Assembly (NCBI GenBank): GCA_014800895.1
Contig: JAAVFG010000020.1
Span: 39,116 to 93,985, forward strand
DNA length: 54,870 nt
DNA from: Bacteroidales bacterium
Lineage (GTDB): Bacteria > Bacteroidota > Bacteroidia > Bacteroidales > Muribaculaceae
Direction: 5' to 3'
Part shown: in pieces, positions 16,984-25,897 of the stretch
Position numbering within the stretch: position 1 is the stretch's first letter
Layout of the letters: the number at the start of each line of letters is the position of its first letter
Position numbers and translations under genes: made by a program
Notes under the pieces: generated by a model
What the model was told of the DNA's origin: nothing
The model's input: the letters and a program-made list of their open reading frames with translations, nothing else
Database searches by the model: none

Positions 16984-17810
16984 TTAACGATTACTTTAGA
17001 AGTCTTAGAGCCCTGACGACGGATATAGATACCTGCATCATCACCGCTCACTTTCATGCCCTGAAGATTATAGAACTCTACAGGAGCATTCTCATCAGCT
17101 TCAACTGACTCGATACCTGAAAGGTCATTATATGTCATGACTTTGATTGCCTGCACGAGAAGAGGAGCCTTCATGTTGTTACGGACGATTGCAGTAACGG
17201 GGCTCTCAGACTGAAGATGAAGATTGTCAAGAGCTTCATTCTTTACATCCTGAATGTTCTCCCATGTGAACTGCTGTTTGTTAGTGAGCTGCTTTTGAAG
17301 GAAGATACCCATGCGGAGATAAGTCTGGATCACCTGCGCATCCACATCCTCGATTTCTCCTGCACCGCCTCTGAGACCGAGACACATATAAGAAGACTCA
17401 GTGGAGAGTTTGAGATCAAACTCCGCACAGCTTGGGAGATGAAGCATGAAGCCGCCGCCGTTAGGAGCATCAGAGCCATAAGTCGTGCTTGCTCCACAAA
17501 GAGAGATAGCACCGGTCCAAGAACCTTCGCCACCTTCTACACCCTCAAGGTTGTAACCCTGGATATCAGGATCAGCGAAAGGCTCGTCATATTCCATGTC
17601 ATCATTCTCGAATGTAGCCGAGAGAAGCATGATCTTGGGATTGGCACCCAAACCCTGGAAACCGACATACTTGTCGATCTTCTCCTGAGTGTCAAACCAT
17701 AACCAACCATCCGCATCACAATCTGCGGGATCGAAGTAGTTGTACACGTCCTGCGCATTCATAGCGCAAGCAGCTGCCATGGCAGCAAAACAAAGTAACG
17801 CTTTTTTCAT
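16980..17810 (-). CDS. Secreted protein of unknown function with C-terminal sorting tail
   Basis: I do not recognise a domain in this 276-residue protein. A signal peptide is clear (MKKALLCFAAMAAACAMNA|QDVYN). The mature chain is acidic and glycine-rich, with a likely beta-sandwich (about 60-200; WTGAISLCGASTTYG, GGGFMLHLPSCAEFDLKLS, SSYMCLGLRGG). The end GIESVEADENAPVEFYNLQG ... GIYIRRQGSKTSKVIVK is the tail common in secreted proteins of Prevotella and Muribaculaceae and probably directs export to the surface. It lies between susD and the M6-like protease gene, overlapping the latter by four bases, so it is tightly tied to the uptake system. It could be a surface binding protein, playing the role SusE/SusF play in starch loci; that is inference from position. 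Confidence 0.75.
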   Translation of the reverse strand: MKKALLCFAAMAAACAMNAQDVYNYFDPADCDADGWLWFDTQEKIDKYVGFQGLGANPKIMLLSATFENDDMEYDEPFADPDIQGYNLEGVEGGEGSWTGAISLCGASTTYGSDAPNGGGFMLHLPSCAEFDLKLSTESSYMCLGLRGGAGEIEDVDAQVIQTYLRMGIFLQKQLTNKQQFTWENIQDVKNEALDNLHLQSESPVTAIVRNNMKAPLLVQAIKVMTYNDLSGIESVEADENAPVEFYNLQGMKVSGDDAGIYIRRQGSKTSKVIVK

Positions 17811-17860
17811 ATTATTTAACCATTAAAAGGTGAATGTTACATCTCAGTCAATAGAAACCG

Positions 17861-19633
17861 TTACATCTCAATCCAGCCGGGGTTCTGCTCCAGTCCATGA
17901 TAGCGGACATCGTCCCAGTCAAGAGGATAGTAATACTGGATCGCACGGAAGTATCGCACCACTGTATTACGTCCGTTGACAACCGGATTAGTGATGGTGC
18001 GAGTTCCATTGGCTTTCTCCACAATCTTCACTCCGAAGAGCGGATTAGTGCTTCCGGTCATGTAGGTTTCGGCAATATTCCAGCGGAGAAGATCCCAGTA
18101 AGAGGTTTTCTCGAATGCAAGCTCCACACGACGCTCGTTCATCAGATCCTCCCATGTGAGAGAGCTGAGAGCGGGCATCTTAACACGACGGCGGATAGTA
18201 TTGACCTTCTCCAAGGCAGCACCGATGCGTCCCTTTTTAAAGTCAATCTCAGCATAATCAAGAAGAAGCTCTGCAAAACGCCATAGGATACAATTCTGTG
18301 AACTTCCATAGGTTTCATCAGTATTTATAGCCTGATTCTCGTTAAGGAATTTCGCCATGTAATATCCTGTACGACTCACGGCGGCATTAGTTGACGTGCC
18401 ATACTTGGTAAGGTCTTCTCCCGGCACTTCCTTTCCATCCACAACCGTGTAATGAAGATCCATCACATGACCCTTCCATTTTGCTCCATCGTAAAGGATG
18501 TTGGCATAGAAACGCCAGTCACGATTCTCGTAAGGATTCTTCTTGTCATATCCGGATCCGCTCTCATTGATGCGTTTGCCATTCTCCATGCGGTATTCAT
18601 CCACATGATTCTGTGTGGGGTTGTATGCTGCAACAGTACCGCCGAAAGAGGGCGCCGCTGCCTCACGGTCCAATTTATGACCGTTGGAATTTGAGAAGTT
18701 ACCGTCATTTGCATGCTGCACCTCCCAGATGGATTCGCGTGAATTCTTGGTAAGGAAGATATTACGATATTCCGCCACAACCTCATCGCGTGTATTTCCA
18801 TTGATGGGAATAAGGTCATACTGACCGGTTGCAATCACACGGTCATACTCCTCAGCCGCTTTATCAAGCATGGCGATAGAGCGGTTGTCCGGGAAACCGT
18901 GCCATCCTTTCTCCTGATTCTGGAAATGCTCTCCGGCTACCCAGAAGTATGTCTTGGCCTTCAGCATATAGCAAACTCCCTTTGTAGGGCGTCCGACAGC
19001 ACCATCTGTGTTTGAAACGGGAAGAAGATTAGCCGCCTCCTCAGCTTCATCACAAATAAACTTCACCATCTCTTCGTAAGTGGCACGGGGGAATTTCACA
19101 TCATCCACCAACGGGTCGTATGTGCGGGTAAGAATCATTACGCCACCAAAACGGCGAAGCATAGTGTAATAATACCAGGCACGGAAGAAATGCGCCTCTC
19201 CGAGCACACGGTTTCGGACACTTGCCGGCAACTGGTCCTGATTCTGAAGAAGAGTATTGATGGAATTGATCTGAGTATAGCAGTTGAACCACTCCGTGCG
19301 TGCACGAGTAGTGATATCCTGCTGCATGCTCTTAAGGATATTTCCGTAGTCGCCGGAATACCATTCGGAGCGACCCACAGTCAGCTGGTCGGTATACCAA
19401 GGCTCATATTCCGAACCGAGGCCCTTCATGATCGTAGTCACAAAGGTATAGAACCCCGGATCCATATTTCGATACCAAGGGAGAACGTACTCATCAAGCA
19501 AATGCTCGTCACCCCATATCACAGTGGAGGGGAGCTTGTCGTAGGGCTCCTCGCGGAACATCGAATTACACGAAGAGAGCCCGATTGCCGCTATAGCCAA
19601 CGGCACAATATATCGTAATGTCTTAAATTTCAT
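17861..19633 (-). CDS. SusD/RagB-family outer-membrane lipoprotein
   Basis: A 590-residue surface lipoprotein that acts as the lid and ligand-binding partner of the SusC-like transporter. The lipobox is LSSC with C22, followed by a short linker. The N-terminal TPR-like half (for example RARTEWFNCYTQINSINTLL and RNRVLGEAHFFRAWYYYTML) and the C-terminal RagB/SusD region (LWRFAELLLDYAEIDFKKG, EDLMNERRVELAFEKTSYWDLLRW, ending LEQNPGWIEM) are both complete. Its start codon overlaps the SusC stop by one base (TGATG), the typical translational coupling of the pair. The bound ligand cannot be read from sequence. A short direct repeat GTTACATCTCA overlaps its stop codon and recurs 24 bases downstream. 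Confidence 0.96.
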   Translation of the reverse strand: MKFKTLRYIVPLAIAAIGLSSCNSMFREEPYDKLPSTVIWGDEHLLDEYVLPWYRNMDPGFYTFVTTIMKGLGSEYEPWYTDQLTVGRSEWYSGDYGNILKSMQQDITTRARTEWFNCYTQINSINTLLQNQDQLPASVRNRVLGEAHFFRAWYYYTMLRRFGGVMILTRTYDPLVDDVKFPRATYEEMVKFICDEAEEAANLLPVSNTDGAVGRPTKGVCYMLKAKTYFWVAGEHFQNQEKGWHGFPDNRSIAMLDKAAEEYDRVIATGQYDLIPINGNTRDEVVAEYRNIFLTKNSRESIWEVQHANDGNFSNSNGHKLDREAAAPSFGGTVAAYNPTQNHVDEYRMENGKRINESGSGYDKKNPYENRDWRFYANILYDGAKWKGHVMDLHYTVVDGKEVPGEDLTKYGTSTNAAVSRTGYYMAKFLNENQAINTDETYGSSQNCILWRFAELLLDYAEIDFKKGRIGAALEKVNTIRRRVKMPALSSLTWEDLMNERRVELAFEKTSYWDLLRWNIAETYMTGSTNPLFGVKIVEKANGTRTITNPVVNGRNTVVRYFRAIQYYYPLDWDDVRYHGLEQNPGWIEM

Positions 19634-22600
19634 CAGAAGCCAAAGTTAAGGGAAACACCATATGAACGAGAGAGAGGATAGCCGCGCAATGACTCGGGAT
19701 CCATATTATGGAGAGAGGAGATGGTAAAGAGATTGCCACCCTGGAGAGCGATATCAAGATTGGAGATTTTCGCTCTACGGAGCATCTTCGAGGGGAAACG
19801 ATAACCGATTGTAAGCGCTTTCAGACGAAGGAAGCTACATTCCTTAACCCAGAAAGTCGAGGGGAGACGGTTGTTATCGCTTGTGGATGAAAATTTTATG
19901 CGAGGATATTCAGCGCCGGGGTTCTCCGGAGTCCATGAATTATAGTAATGATAATCCTGGAAACGTTGTAGAGAACGATTTTCAAGAGTGTAAAGCTCGT
20001 TGATCTGCTGGTTATATCCTGATACCCCTTGGAACTGAGCATTCATATATATACCCTTCCACTGAGCCGATAGCGAGATACCGTAGTGGACGTCAGGCAT
20101 TGAAGCATTCTTTACATAGACACGGTCGTTTGAAGAGAGCACTCCGTTACCATCCGTATCAATATATTTGATATCACCGGGCGCAAGGGTAGCGTTACCC
20201 ATGCCATCCTGATCTACAGGCCATGCCGCAATCTCCTCGTAGCTTTGGAAAAGGCCGTCAGCCTGATATAGCGACCATACAAGATTTGCTTTACCTTTGC
20301 GGCGCAGTCCGGGGACGTTGGCCGACTCATCACCATAATCCAATACCTTATTGCCTGAGAGGGCGATATTGAAACCGACAGAATATTTGAAATCTCCGAT
20401 CGTATTAAGATGCTTGATAGAGAAGTCAAAACCCTGATAGCGTATCTTACCGATATTTATGCTTGGCACTGATCCTCCTGTTCCTACGGATGGGGGGAAG
20501 AGGTAAGCCGGCGCACCGGTAATCATATTGGTACGGAAGCGCTGATAAAACTCAGCCGAAAGGTTTATACGGTTGTTCCAGAAGCCGAGGTCCAGACCAA
20601 TGTTCCAGTCTTTTGATTTGCCCCACTGTAAGTTTTCGTTAGGCACAGAACCTGACGCTGTTATGATGCCCGGTGCGAAATTGCCGCCGATAGGATAGCC
20701 GTTGGTTGGTGAGAAGATATACTGCTTAAGATAGCTGTAATCGCCTACTGCGCCGTCATCTCCCAAGATTCCGGCAGACAGACGGAACTTTGCAAAAGAA
20801 AGGACATTGGGAGAAATATTTCTAAACCACTCCTCGTTGCTGATCACCCAAGATCCGGAAAGGGTCGGGAAGAAGCCCCAGCGGTGACCGGGTGCAAAAC
20901 GTGTCGAACCATCCACACGGAATGAGAACTCGCCGAAATAGCGGGAATCATATCCATAAGTCGCACGACCCACTACTGAGGCACGCTGGCTATAATATTC
21001 CGAGCCGTTGATTGTTCCGGTAGAGGTGTTACCGATAATCTCGGGATATTCACCGGGAAGGTCGTTATTTACACCATTCAGGTATTTATTATTATAATCC
21101 TGATAGTTTGCTACCAAAAGTCCGGTCACTTCATGCTTATCGGCAAAAGTGCGGTTGTAATTTACTCCAACCTCTATCAATTTGTTATTTACCTTCTGCC
21201 AGCGGTCCTCCATTTTGATTTTGGAAGAGGGATAGACAGTCTTGGGATCAACAGAAGAGGTACCGGTCTCATCATCCCAAATATAGAGAGGCACGGGTTT
21301 GCTATATTTCTGCGTATTCTGATGATTCAGGTCAAGAGTGCCTTTAAGATATACTTTTAAACCCTTTACCCCCGGAATCTCATAGCTCAACTGGGCATTC
21401 AGTGTGTGGTAGTCGGTATTTACCTTATTATATCCTCCAAGACCGTACACATTAATCAAAGGATTGGAGCCGTCAATAGATGCGAGGTTGCCGTCGGTAA
21501 AGCGTAGCACCTGAAGAGGGGAGTAGCTGTAAGCCGCATCAATAGTAGTATAGGAGGAGTTCTTGTTATTGGAAACCGATCCGTTAAGATCGACCTGAAG
21601 CATCATTCCTTTAAAGATATCAGCATCCAATTTCACGCCGTAGTTATACCTGTCGCGGCTCACATTAGCATAGAGACCCTTATTGTTGGTGTATCCTCCG
21701 GACACAAAATAACGTACAGCCTTTGTGCCGCCTGATACACTGAGCGAATACCTCTGGGAATGACCCCATTTGTCAAGGTGATCAAGGAGGTTTTCATTTC
21801 CATAGAGATTGGGGTTAGTGCCTATCAGGTCAAGATCATAAGGGGTATAGATGTTACTTTCGGATGCCTCGACGGCACGGTTGTAAAGCTCGGCAAAACG
21901 GTAGGAATCAAGGAATTTGGGGAGGTAAGTAGCTTCCTGGACATTAAATTGTCCGCGGAAATTGACTCTTGCCTTGCCACCCTCCTTGCCACGCTTGGTC
22001 TGGACGAGTATGACACCGTTTGCGGCACGCGCCCCATAAACAGCCGCAGCTGCTGCATCTTTCAATACAGACACACTTTCGATATCATCAGGGTTAAGAT
22101 CGGAAAGACGCATCTCGCCGTCGCTTGTGTTTGTCCCGAGACGGGGCACCCCATCAATGACGAGCAAGGGATTGTTAGTGTTACCGCGAATAGCCATCTT
22201 TGCCTCGCTTCCCGAGGAGGGGTCGCCCGATGTGCTCATCACTCCCAAGCCCGGCATAGTTCCGGCAAGAGCCTGATCCACATTCATCGCAGGAATCTTG
22301 GTGAGCTCATCGCCGCTGATTACCTCTACGGAGGAAGTGAGCGAGCTCTTCTTAGCTATACCGTAACCGATCACCACCACCTCATCAAGATTTCCCGTAG
22401 TCGGTTCCATTTTGATTGTGGCAAGGTTCTCTCCGTCAGTTACTTTCTTTGTAAAAGTAGAGTAACCTACATAGGAGAAGGTCAGCTCACCCTTGGCTTT
22501 GGGCAAGATGATGGAAAATTTACCGTCCAAGTCTGTGGAGGTTCCTATTGGAGCTCCATTCACCTTGACAGTCACGCCGATCAGGGGCTCACCCTTTTCA

Positions 22601-22689
22601 TCCACAATTATACCTGTAACCGGCGTGGACTCGGCTGCCGCTGTATATGCAGCGGATATTATCGCTATACTTGTCAGGAAAGTTCTCAT
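19633..22689 (-). CDS. SusC/RagA-family TonB-dependent outer-membrane transporter
   Basis: A 1018-residue TonB-dependent transporter that imports oligomeric nutrients across the outer membrane with SusD. It has a signal peptide (MRTFLTSIAIISAAYTAAA), a carboxypeptidase-regulatory-like domain (about 22-100, VTGIIVDEKGEPLIGVTVKV), a plug domain (about 110-230, DEVVVIGYG, then LLVIDGVPRLG and DIESVSVLKDAAAAAVYGARAANG) and a barrel ending in YGVSLNFGF with a terminal phenylalanine. No extra N-terminal signalling domain is present, so it should not work with its own anti-sigma factor. It follows the large metalloprotease gene by 79 bases, with a hairpin in the gap. The protease neighbours suggest peptide rather than glycan import, as known for P. 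gingivalis RagA, but the substrate is unproven. Confidence 0.97.
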   Translation of the reverse strand: MRTFLTSIAIISAAYTAAAESTPVTGIIVDEKGEPLIGVTVKVNGAPIGTSTDLDGKFSIILPKAKGELTFSYVGYSTFTKKVTDGENLATIKMEPTTGNLDEVVVIGYGIAKKSSLTSSVEVISGDELTKIPAMNVDQALAGTMPGLGVMSTSGDPSSGSEAKMAIRGNTNNPLLVIDGVPRLGTNTSDGEMRLSDLNPDDIESVSVLKDAAAAAVYGARAANGVILVQTKRGKEGGKARVNFRGQFNVQEATYLPKFLDSYRFAELYNRAVEASESNIYTPYDLDLIGTNPNLYGNENLLDHLDKWGHSQRYSLSVSGGTKAVRYFVSGGYTNNKGLYANVSRDRYNYGVKLDADIFKGMMLQVDLNGSVSNNKNSSYTTIDAAYSYSPLQVLRFTDGNLASIDGSNPLINVYGLGGYNKVNTDYHTLNAQLSYEIPGVKGLKVYLKGTLDLNHQNTQKYSKPVPLYIWDDETGTSSVDPKTVYPSSKIKMEDRWQKVNNKLIEVGVNYNRTFADKHEVTGLLVANYQDYNNKYLNGVNNDLPGEYPEIIGNTSTGTINGSEYYSQRASVVGRATYGYDSRYFGEFSFRVDGSTRFAPGHRWGFFPTLSGSWVISNEEWFRNISPNVLSFAKFRLSAGILGDDGAVGDYSYLKQYIFSPTNGYPIGGNFAPGIITASGSVPNENLQWGKSKDWNIGLDLGFWNNRINLSAEFYQRFRTNMITGAPAYLFPPSVGTGGSVPSINIGKIRYQGFDFSIKHLNTIGDFKYSVGFNIALSGNKVLDYGDESANVPGLRRKGKANLVWSLYQADGLFQSYEEIAAWPVDQDGMGNATLAPGDIKYIDTDGNGVLSSNDRVYVKNASMPDVHYGISLSAQWKGIYMNAQFQGVSGYNQQINELYTLENRSLQRFQDYHYYNSWTPENPGAEYPRIKFSSTSDNNRLPSTFWVKECSFLRLKALTIGYRFPSKMLRRAKISNLDIALQGGNLFTISSLHNMDPESLRGYPLSRSYGVSLNFGF

Positions 22690-22714
22690 TAAAATACAGG
22701 AAAATTCTAATTAT

Positions 22715-22746
22715 GCCTGAGATGGATGAAGAGCTCCGTCTCAGGC
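22715..22746 (-). promoter_or_regulatory. Intercistronic hairpin upstream of the SusC gene
   Basis: GCCTGAGA (22715-22722) pairs perfectly with TCTCAGGC (22739-22746). On the minus strand it is followed by an A/T-rich stretch without a clean T run. It may attenuate transcription or stabilise one part of the mRNA. Confidence 0.5.
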
Positions 22747-22768
22747 GTATTAAGGGTAAATAAAAAGC

Positions 22769-25435
22769 CTATTGCTTGTTGCTCAATACTCTCTCGATTG
22801 AAAGAATCTGATAATCATAGAAATCGCGTGTGGAAGCATCAGTAGCTGTCGCACGGCGTGATTTGTAGAGATTAAGAGTCTTGCGAAGCAGAGAGGTCAT
22901 CATCGGACGAAGCTCATTGGCAGGGAGCACGTTCTGATTGATGAGGATACGGAAAAAAGAGGTGTCTCCGTCAGCAAGCACATCATTGCCTTCAAGGAAA
23001 GAATGAGAGCCGGCGAAACCGCAAGGGAAGTCCGGAAGAGTAGATTCCGCCATCATAGCGGCATACTCGTCAATAACAGAATAATCCGCATAATCAAGAT
23101 TATTCAGACTCTTGCTTGAAGATTTCTGCTCTTTCGGTTTCAGACCGGAGTAGGTAGTCATTGCATCGATCGCCGTTGTCTGAAGATTCTTCTCCGTAGA
23201 GTCAAGTTTTTTCCCTTTTATTGTTGCGTCGAAGAGACCGTTATAAGCCTCATCAATATATTCGGGGAGGGTATAATTAACCTTCGGATCATATTCGCCT
23301 CCCTCCTTGATACGCTGGAGATTGGTAGCTATGAGGAGACATGCCGCCACGTTGCGCTGCATCTTGTCGCGCCACTGATATGGCTCTTCAAATTTGGCGG
23401 TAAGTTTGGCGGGTACAAGCCAGTCATTGGTACGCGCCTGATCAAGAAGCCACTTCATAGCCTCTCGTTGCTTCGCTTTAGGGATAAAATTACGCTGCGA
23501 TTTGTTTTTACCTTCACCCTGACGTATCTCCTTGAATTCCACGCCACCGATATAGGGATATACATGGCCTACATGGCGAAGATATTGTTGACATAGAGCC
23601 TTGTATTTGTCAGCCATCGGTTCATAGTCCTCTCCCGGTTCGCCTGCCCAATCCTCAAAATTGTCAAGGATAATCTTCAGGTTGGAGATAGCCATATCTC
23701 CGGCTTTTATGTGATCATTACTGAGGTCTTCTGTCTGGTCGGTCGGGTCTATAAGACCAAGGAATTGCTGCGCGCCGAATTCATACATCGGGTCGCCCGC
23801 CTTTTCTGCAATCCATTTATTGAGAGTCGGCTTCTCCGCTTCCGGAGTTTCCGCACCCGGAATGAGACGATAGCCCCAGTTGATAGCATAAATATCATAT
23901 ACGCCGACAGGGGGAGGAGTCAGACGCACGCCGCGCTCAAGGTCGCCGGGCTGAGCCACGAAGTTGTTACGGGCATAGTCCATGATTGAAGGGGTCGTAC
24001 CATGCTTCTGAGTAAATTTCGGATCGCGGAGATTCTCAAGGGTAAAGGAATGAGACGCCCCCATATTGTGCATCAGACCGAGACAGTGTCCGATCTCATG
24101 GGCGGCAACGTAAGTGAGCGACTCGTGCATCACATCATCATCAAACACCGGCTTTCTTACTCGCGGATCAACAGCTCCGGTCTGGGTGAAGCGCCAGTTA
24201 TGCACAAGGTTAAGGATGTTATGATACCATATCACATCAGCCCCAAGAATCTCACCAGTGCGTGGATCAGTATAAGATGGACCCATTGCATTTGCAGTGG
24301 GTGTGACGCAGTAGCGCACGCAGGAATAGCGGAGATCATCCGGGTCGAAATCCGGGTCATCCTTAGGATAGTCACGCGCCTCGACCGCATTTTTAAATCC
24401 CGCAGCTTCAAATGCCTTGTTCCAGTATTCTATACCTTCCTTGACAGCAGGTCGCCATTTCTCCGGAAAAGCAGAATCAACATAGAAGATGATTTTCTTC
24501 TCAGGCTCAACAAGTTCGCCGGCGAAATAACGCTGCATATCCTCTTTTTTAGGACGCAAACGATGACGACTCACGATTTCGTAAGTCTTTGTGCCGTCCA
24601 GTTTGGAAGAATAAAGGTTCTTATATTCAGAAAAGAACCCCACGCGCTTGTCGTGCAGACGAATGGGCATCGGGTCGTCGGGAAGACGCACGATGGAGCG
24701 TGACATTGTGACGGTATAGGGGTTGGTGGCGGTAGGGGTGGTATAAGCCAGACGGCTCTTTATCTCCACATTTTCGGGAAAAGACTTTGCGGAGATTACG
24801 CCCGAGCCGTCAGAATAGAATGTACCCTTAATTCCATCCTTGCCTCCGAGAAGTTTGGTAAGGGGGTTTGATTCCTTTATAGGAGAAATAGCCTTCTCAT
24901 TGCCGCCGAAGAAGGAAGTGGCGTCAATATATCGAGCCCCGTCAGCCGTCATCTCAATCTTGAAAGATTTAAGGACAGGCTCGGCGAAATTAAGATCAAA
25001 TGAAGCGGCAATAGGATCGTTAGGATCGACAACGTTTGCCGACTGAGGAAGAGTAAGTAGAATCTGATTATCCTTTTGGGAGAAACGTATCAGGCGTGAA
25101 GATACGACCTGACCCGCGACCCAGTCATTAGTCTGGGAGAGGGAGTTGACACGGTTGACAAGCATCATGGGCTTATCAAGCGCTGAGTCCGGAATAGCGA
25201 GATAGAGCTTCCCGTTTTTATCCAGATATGATGTAAAAAGACCTTTGCTGACTTTACAGTCTTTAATTTTCTTACGGAACGATGTGCTATCGTTTGCCCC
25301 ACCTGTTTTGGAAAGCTCCATTTTGGCGAGGTCAACCTTTTTCTTTTTCTTGGCAGCTATATCGGAAGGAGACACAACCGCGGCACCAACAATAAGAGCT
25401 GAAATTGTAAAAGGAAGGAGATGTCTCTGTTTCAT
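22769..25435 (-). CDS. Large secreted zinc metalloprotease (DUF5117/DUF5118/DUF4953 type)
   Basis: An 888-residue exported protease. A signal peptide is present (MKQRHLLPFTISALIVGAAVVS). The N-terminal regions (about 55-290) match the DUF5118-DUF5117 arrangement: VSKGLFTSYLDKNGKLYLAIPDS, then MLVNRVNSLSQTNDWVAGQV and RLIRFSQKDNQILLTLPQS. The metzincin catalytic domain follows (about 300-500) with HEIGHCLGLMH: zinc ligands H446, H450 and H456, catalytic E447; DVIWYHNILNLVHNWRF precedes it. The C-terminal part (about 500-888) is a helical accessory region. It is the first gene of the SusCD operon, behind a TAACTTTG promoter box and a leader with two hairpins. The family is common in Bacteroidota; natural substrates are not known to me. 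Confidence 0.9.
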   Translation of the reverse strand: MKQRHLLPFTISALIVGAAVVSPSDIAAKKKKKVDLAKMELSKTGGANDSTSFRKKIKDCKVSKGLFTSYLDKNGKLYLAIPDSALDKPMMLVNRVNSLSQTNDWVAGQVVSSRLIRFSQKDNQILLTLPQSANVVDPNDPIAASFDLNFAEPVLKSFKIEMTADGARYIDATSFFGGNEKAISPIKESNPLTKLLGGKDGIKGTFYSDGSGVISAKSFPENVEIKSRLAYTTPTATNPYTVTMSRSIVRLPDDPMPIRLHDKRVGFFSEYKNLYSSKLDGTKTYEIVSRHRLRPKKEDMQRYFAGELVEPEKKIIFYVDSAFPEKWRPAVKEGIEYWNKAFEAAGFKNAVEARDYPKDDPDFDPDDLRYSCVRYCVTPTANAMGPSYTDPRTGEILGADVIWYHNILNLVHNWRFTQTGAVDPRVRKPVFDDDVMHESLTYVAAHEIGHCLGLMHNMGASHSFTLENLRDPKFTQKHGTTPSIMDYARNNFVAQPGDLERGVRLTPPPVGVYDIYAINWGYRLIPGAETPEAEKPTLNKWIAEKAGDPMYEFGAQQFLGLIDPTDQTEDLSNDHIKAGDMAISNLKIILDNFEDWAGEPGEDYEPMADKYKALCQQYLRHVGHVYPYIGGVEFKEIRQGEGKNKSQRNFIPKAKQREAMKWLLDQARTNDWLVPAKLTAKFEEPYQWRDKMQRNVAACLLIATNLQRIKEGGEYDPKVNYTLPEYIDEAYNGLFDATIKGKKLDSTEKNLQTTAIDAMTTYSGLKPKEQKSSSKSLNNLDYADYSVIDEYAAMMAESTLPDFPCGFAGSHSFLEGNDVLADGDTSFFRILINQNVLPANELRPMMTSLLRKTLNLYKSRRATATDASTRDFYDYQILSIERVLSNKQ

Positions 25436-25545
25436 GCAATATTACGATTTGATTCTTTAAATCCCTGGTAAGGATAGTAAACAAACGGGATTTAACCGCG
25501 ACATATAAAGAGCCGCATTAAAAATGTTTTGGAAAACTATTAAAT

Positions 25546-25594
25546 GAAGGGAGTATACGCCCTTCTATGTAATACTCTGGAAGCTTTCGCTTCC
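25546..25594 (-). promoter_or_regulatory. Two-hairpin 5' leader of the SusCD-protease operon
   Basis: Reading the minus strand, GGAAGC-GAAA-GCTTCC (25594 to 25579) forms a stem capped by a GNRA tetraloop, then GAAGGG-cgtatact-CCCTTC (25565 to 25546) forms a second stem. The first begins about 12 bases after the predicted transcription start. The remaining leader to the start codon is about 110 bases. Confidence 0.5.
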
Positions 25595-25611
25595 TTATTA
25601 TAAGTATAATA

Positions 25612-25619
25612 CAAAGTTA
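25612..25619 (-). promoter_or_regulatory. -7 promoter box of the SusCD-protease operon
   Basis: TAACTTTG on the minus strand matches TAnnTTTG exactly. The expected -33 position is T-rich but has no clear TTTG, which would fit a weak or activator-dependent promoter. Confidence 0.5.
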
Positions 25620-25839
25620 ATGAAAAAACATTGAATATAAAAATAATATTGTTTCAAATTTTGAAAAATTAACGTGTGTGATAATTTACCCTATCTAATT
25701 AAGAGTCAGATATTTAAAAATAGGGAAATAAAGTGAATTGCAGGTGATTGCTATTGCATTAATATTTATAAATAATGTATGATAGCTATGGCAAAGAGGT
25801 ATAATTGATGTTCCAACCCTTAAAAAGAAAGCGCTTTAA

Positions 25840-25870
25840 TTGGGGAATTGAATAAAAAAAGCTAAATTTG
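25840..25870 (+). promoter_or_regulatory. Bacteroidota promoter of the lpx cluster
   Basis: TTG (25840-25842) is followed after 20 bases by TAAATTTG (25863-25870). The -7 box covers an in-frame TTG upstream of lpxD, so translation must begin further right, at the ATG at 25898. Confidence 0.7.
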
Positions 25871-25897
25871 CGGAATAATCACCAAAAAGATTATAGA

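Larger units (their letters stand above)
25436..25897. other. Divergent intergenic region between the protease operon and lpxD
   Basis: These 462 bases carry the leader and -7 box of the leftward operon (25546-25619) and the lpxD promoter on the right (25840-25870). The middle (about 25620-25830) is AT-rich, with no gene, repeat or strong structure that I can see. Confidence 0.6.

Noticed and set aside
21760..22692. 310-codon plus-strand frame opposite the SusC gene
   Set aside because: It mirrors the conserved plug and N-terminal region of SusC; composition is that of a shadow frame.
25868..25897. Extended lpxD start at an in-frame TTG
   Set aside because: The TTG is part of the TAAATTTG promoter box, and the added ten residues are not LpxD-like.
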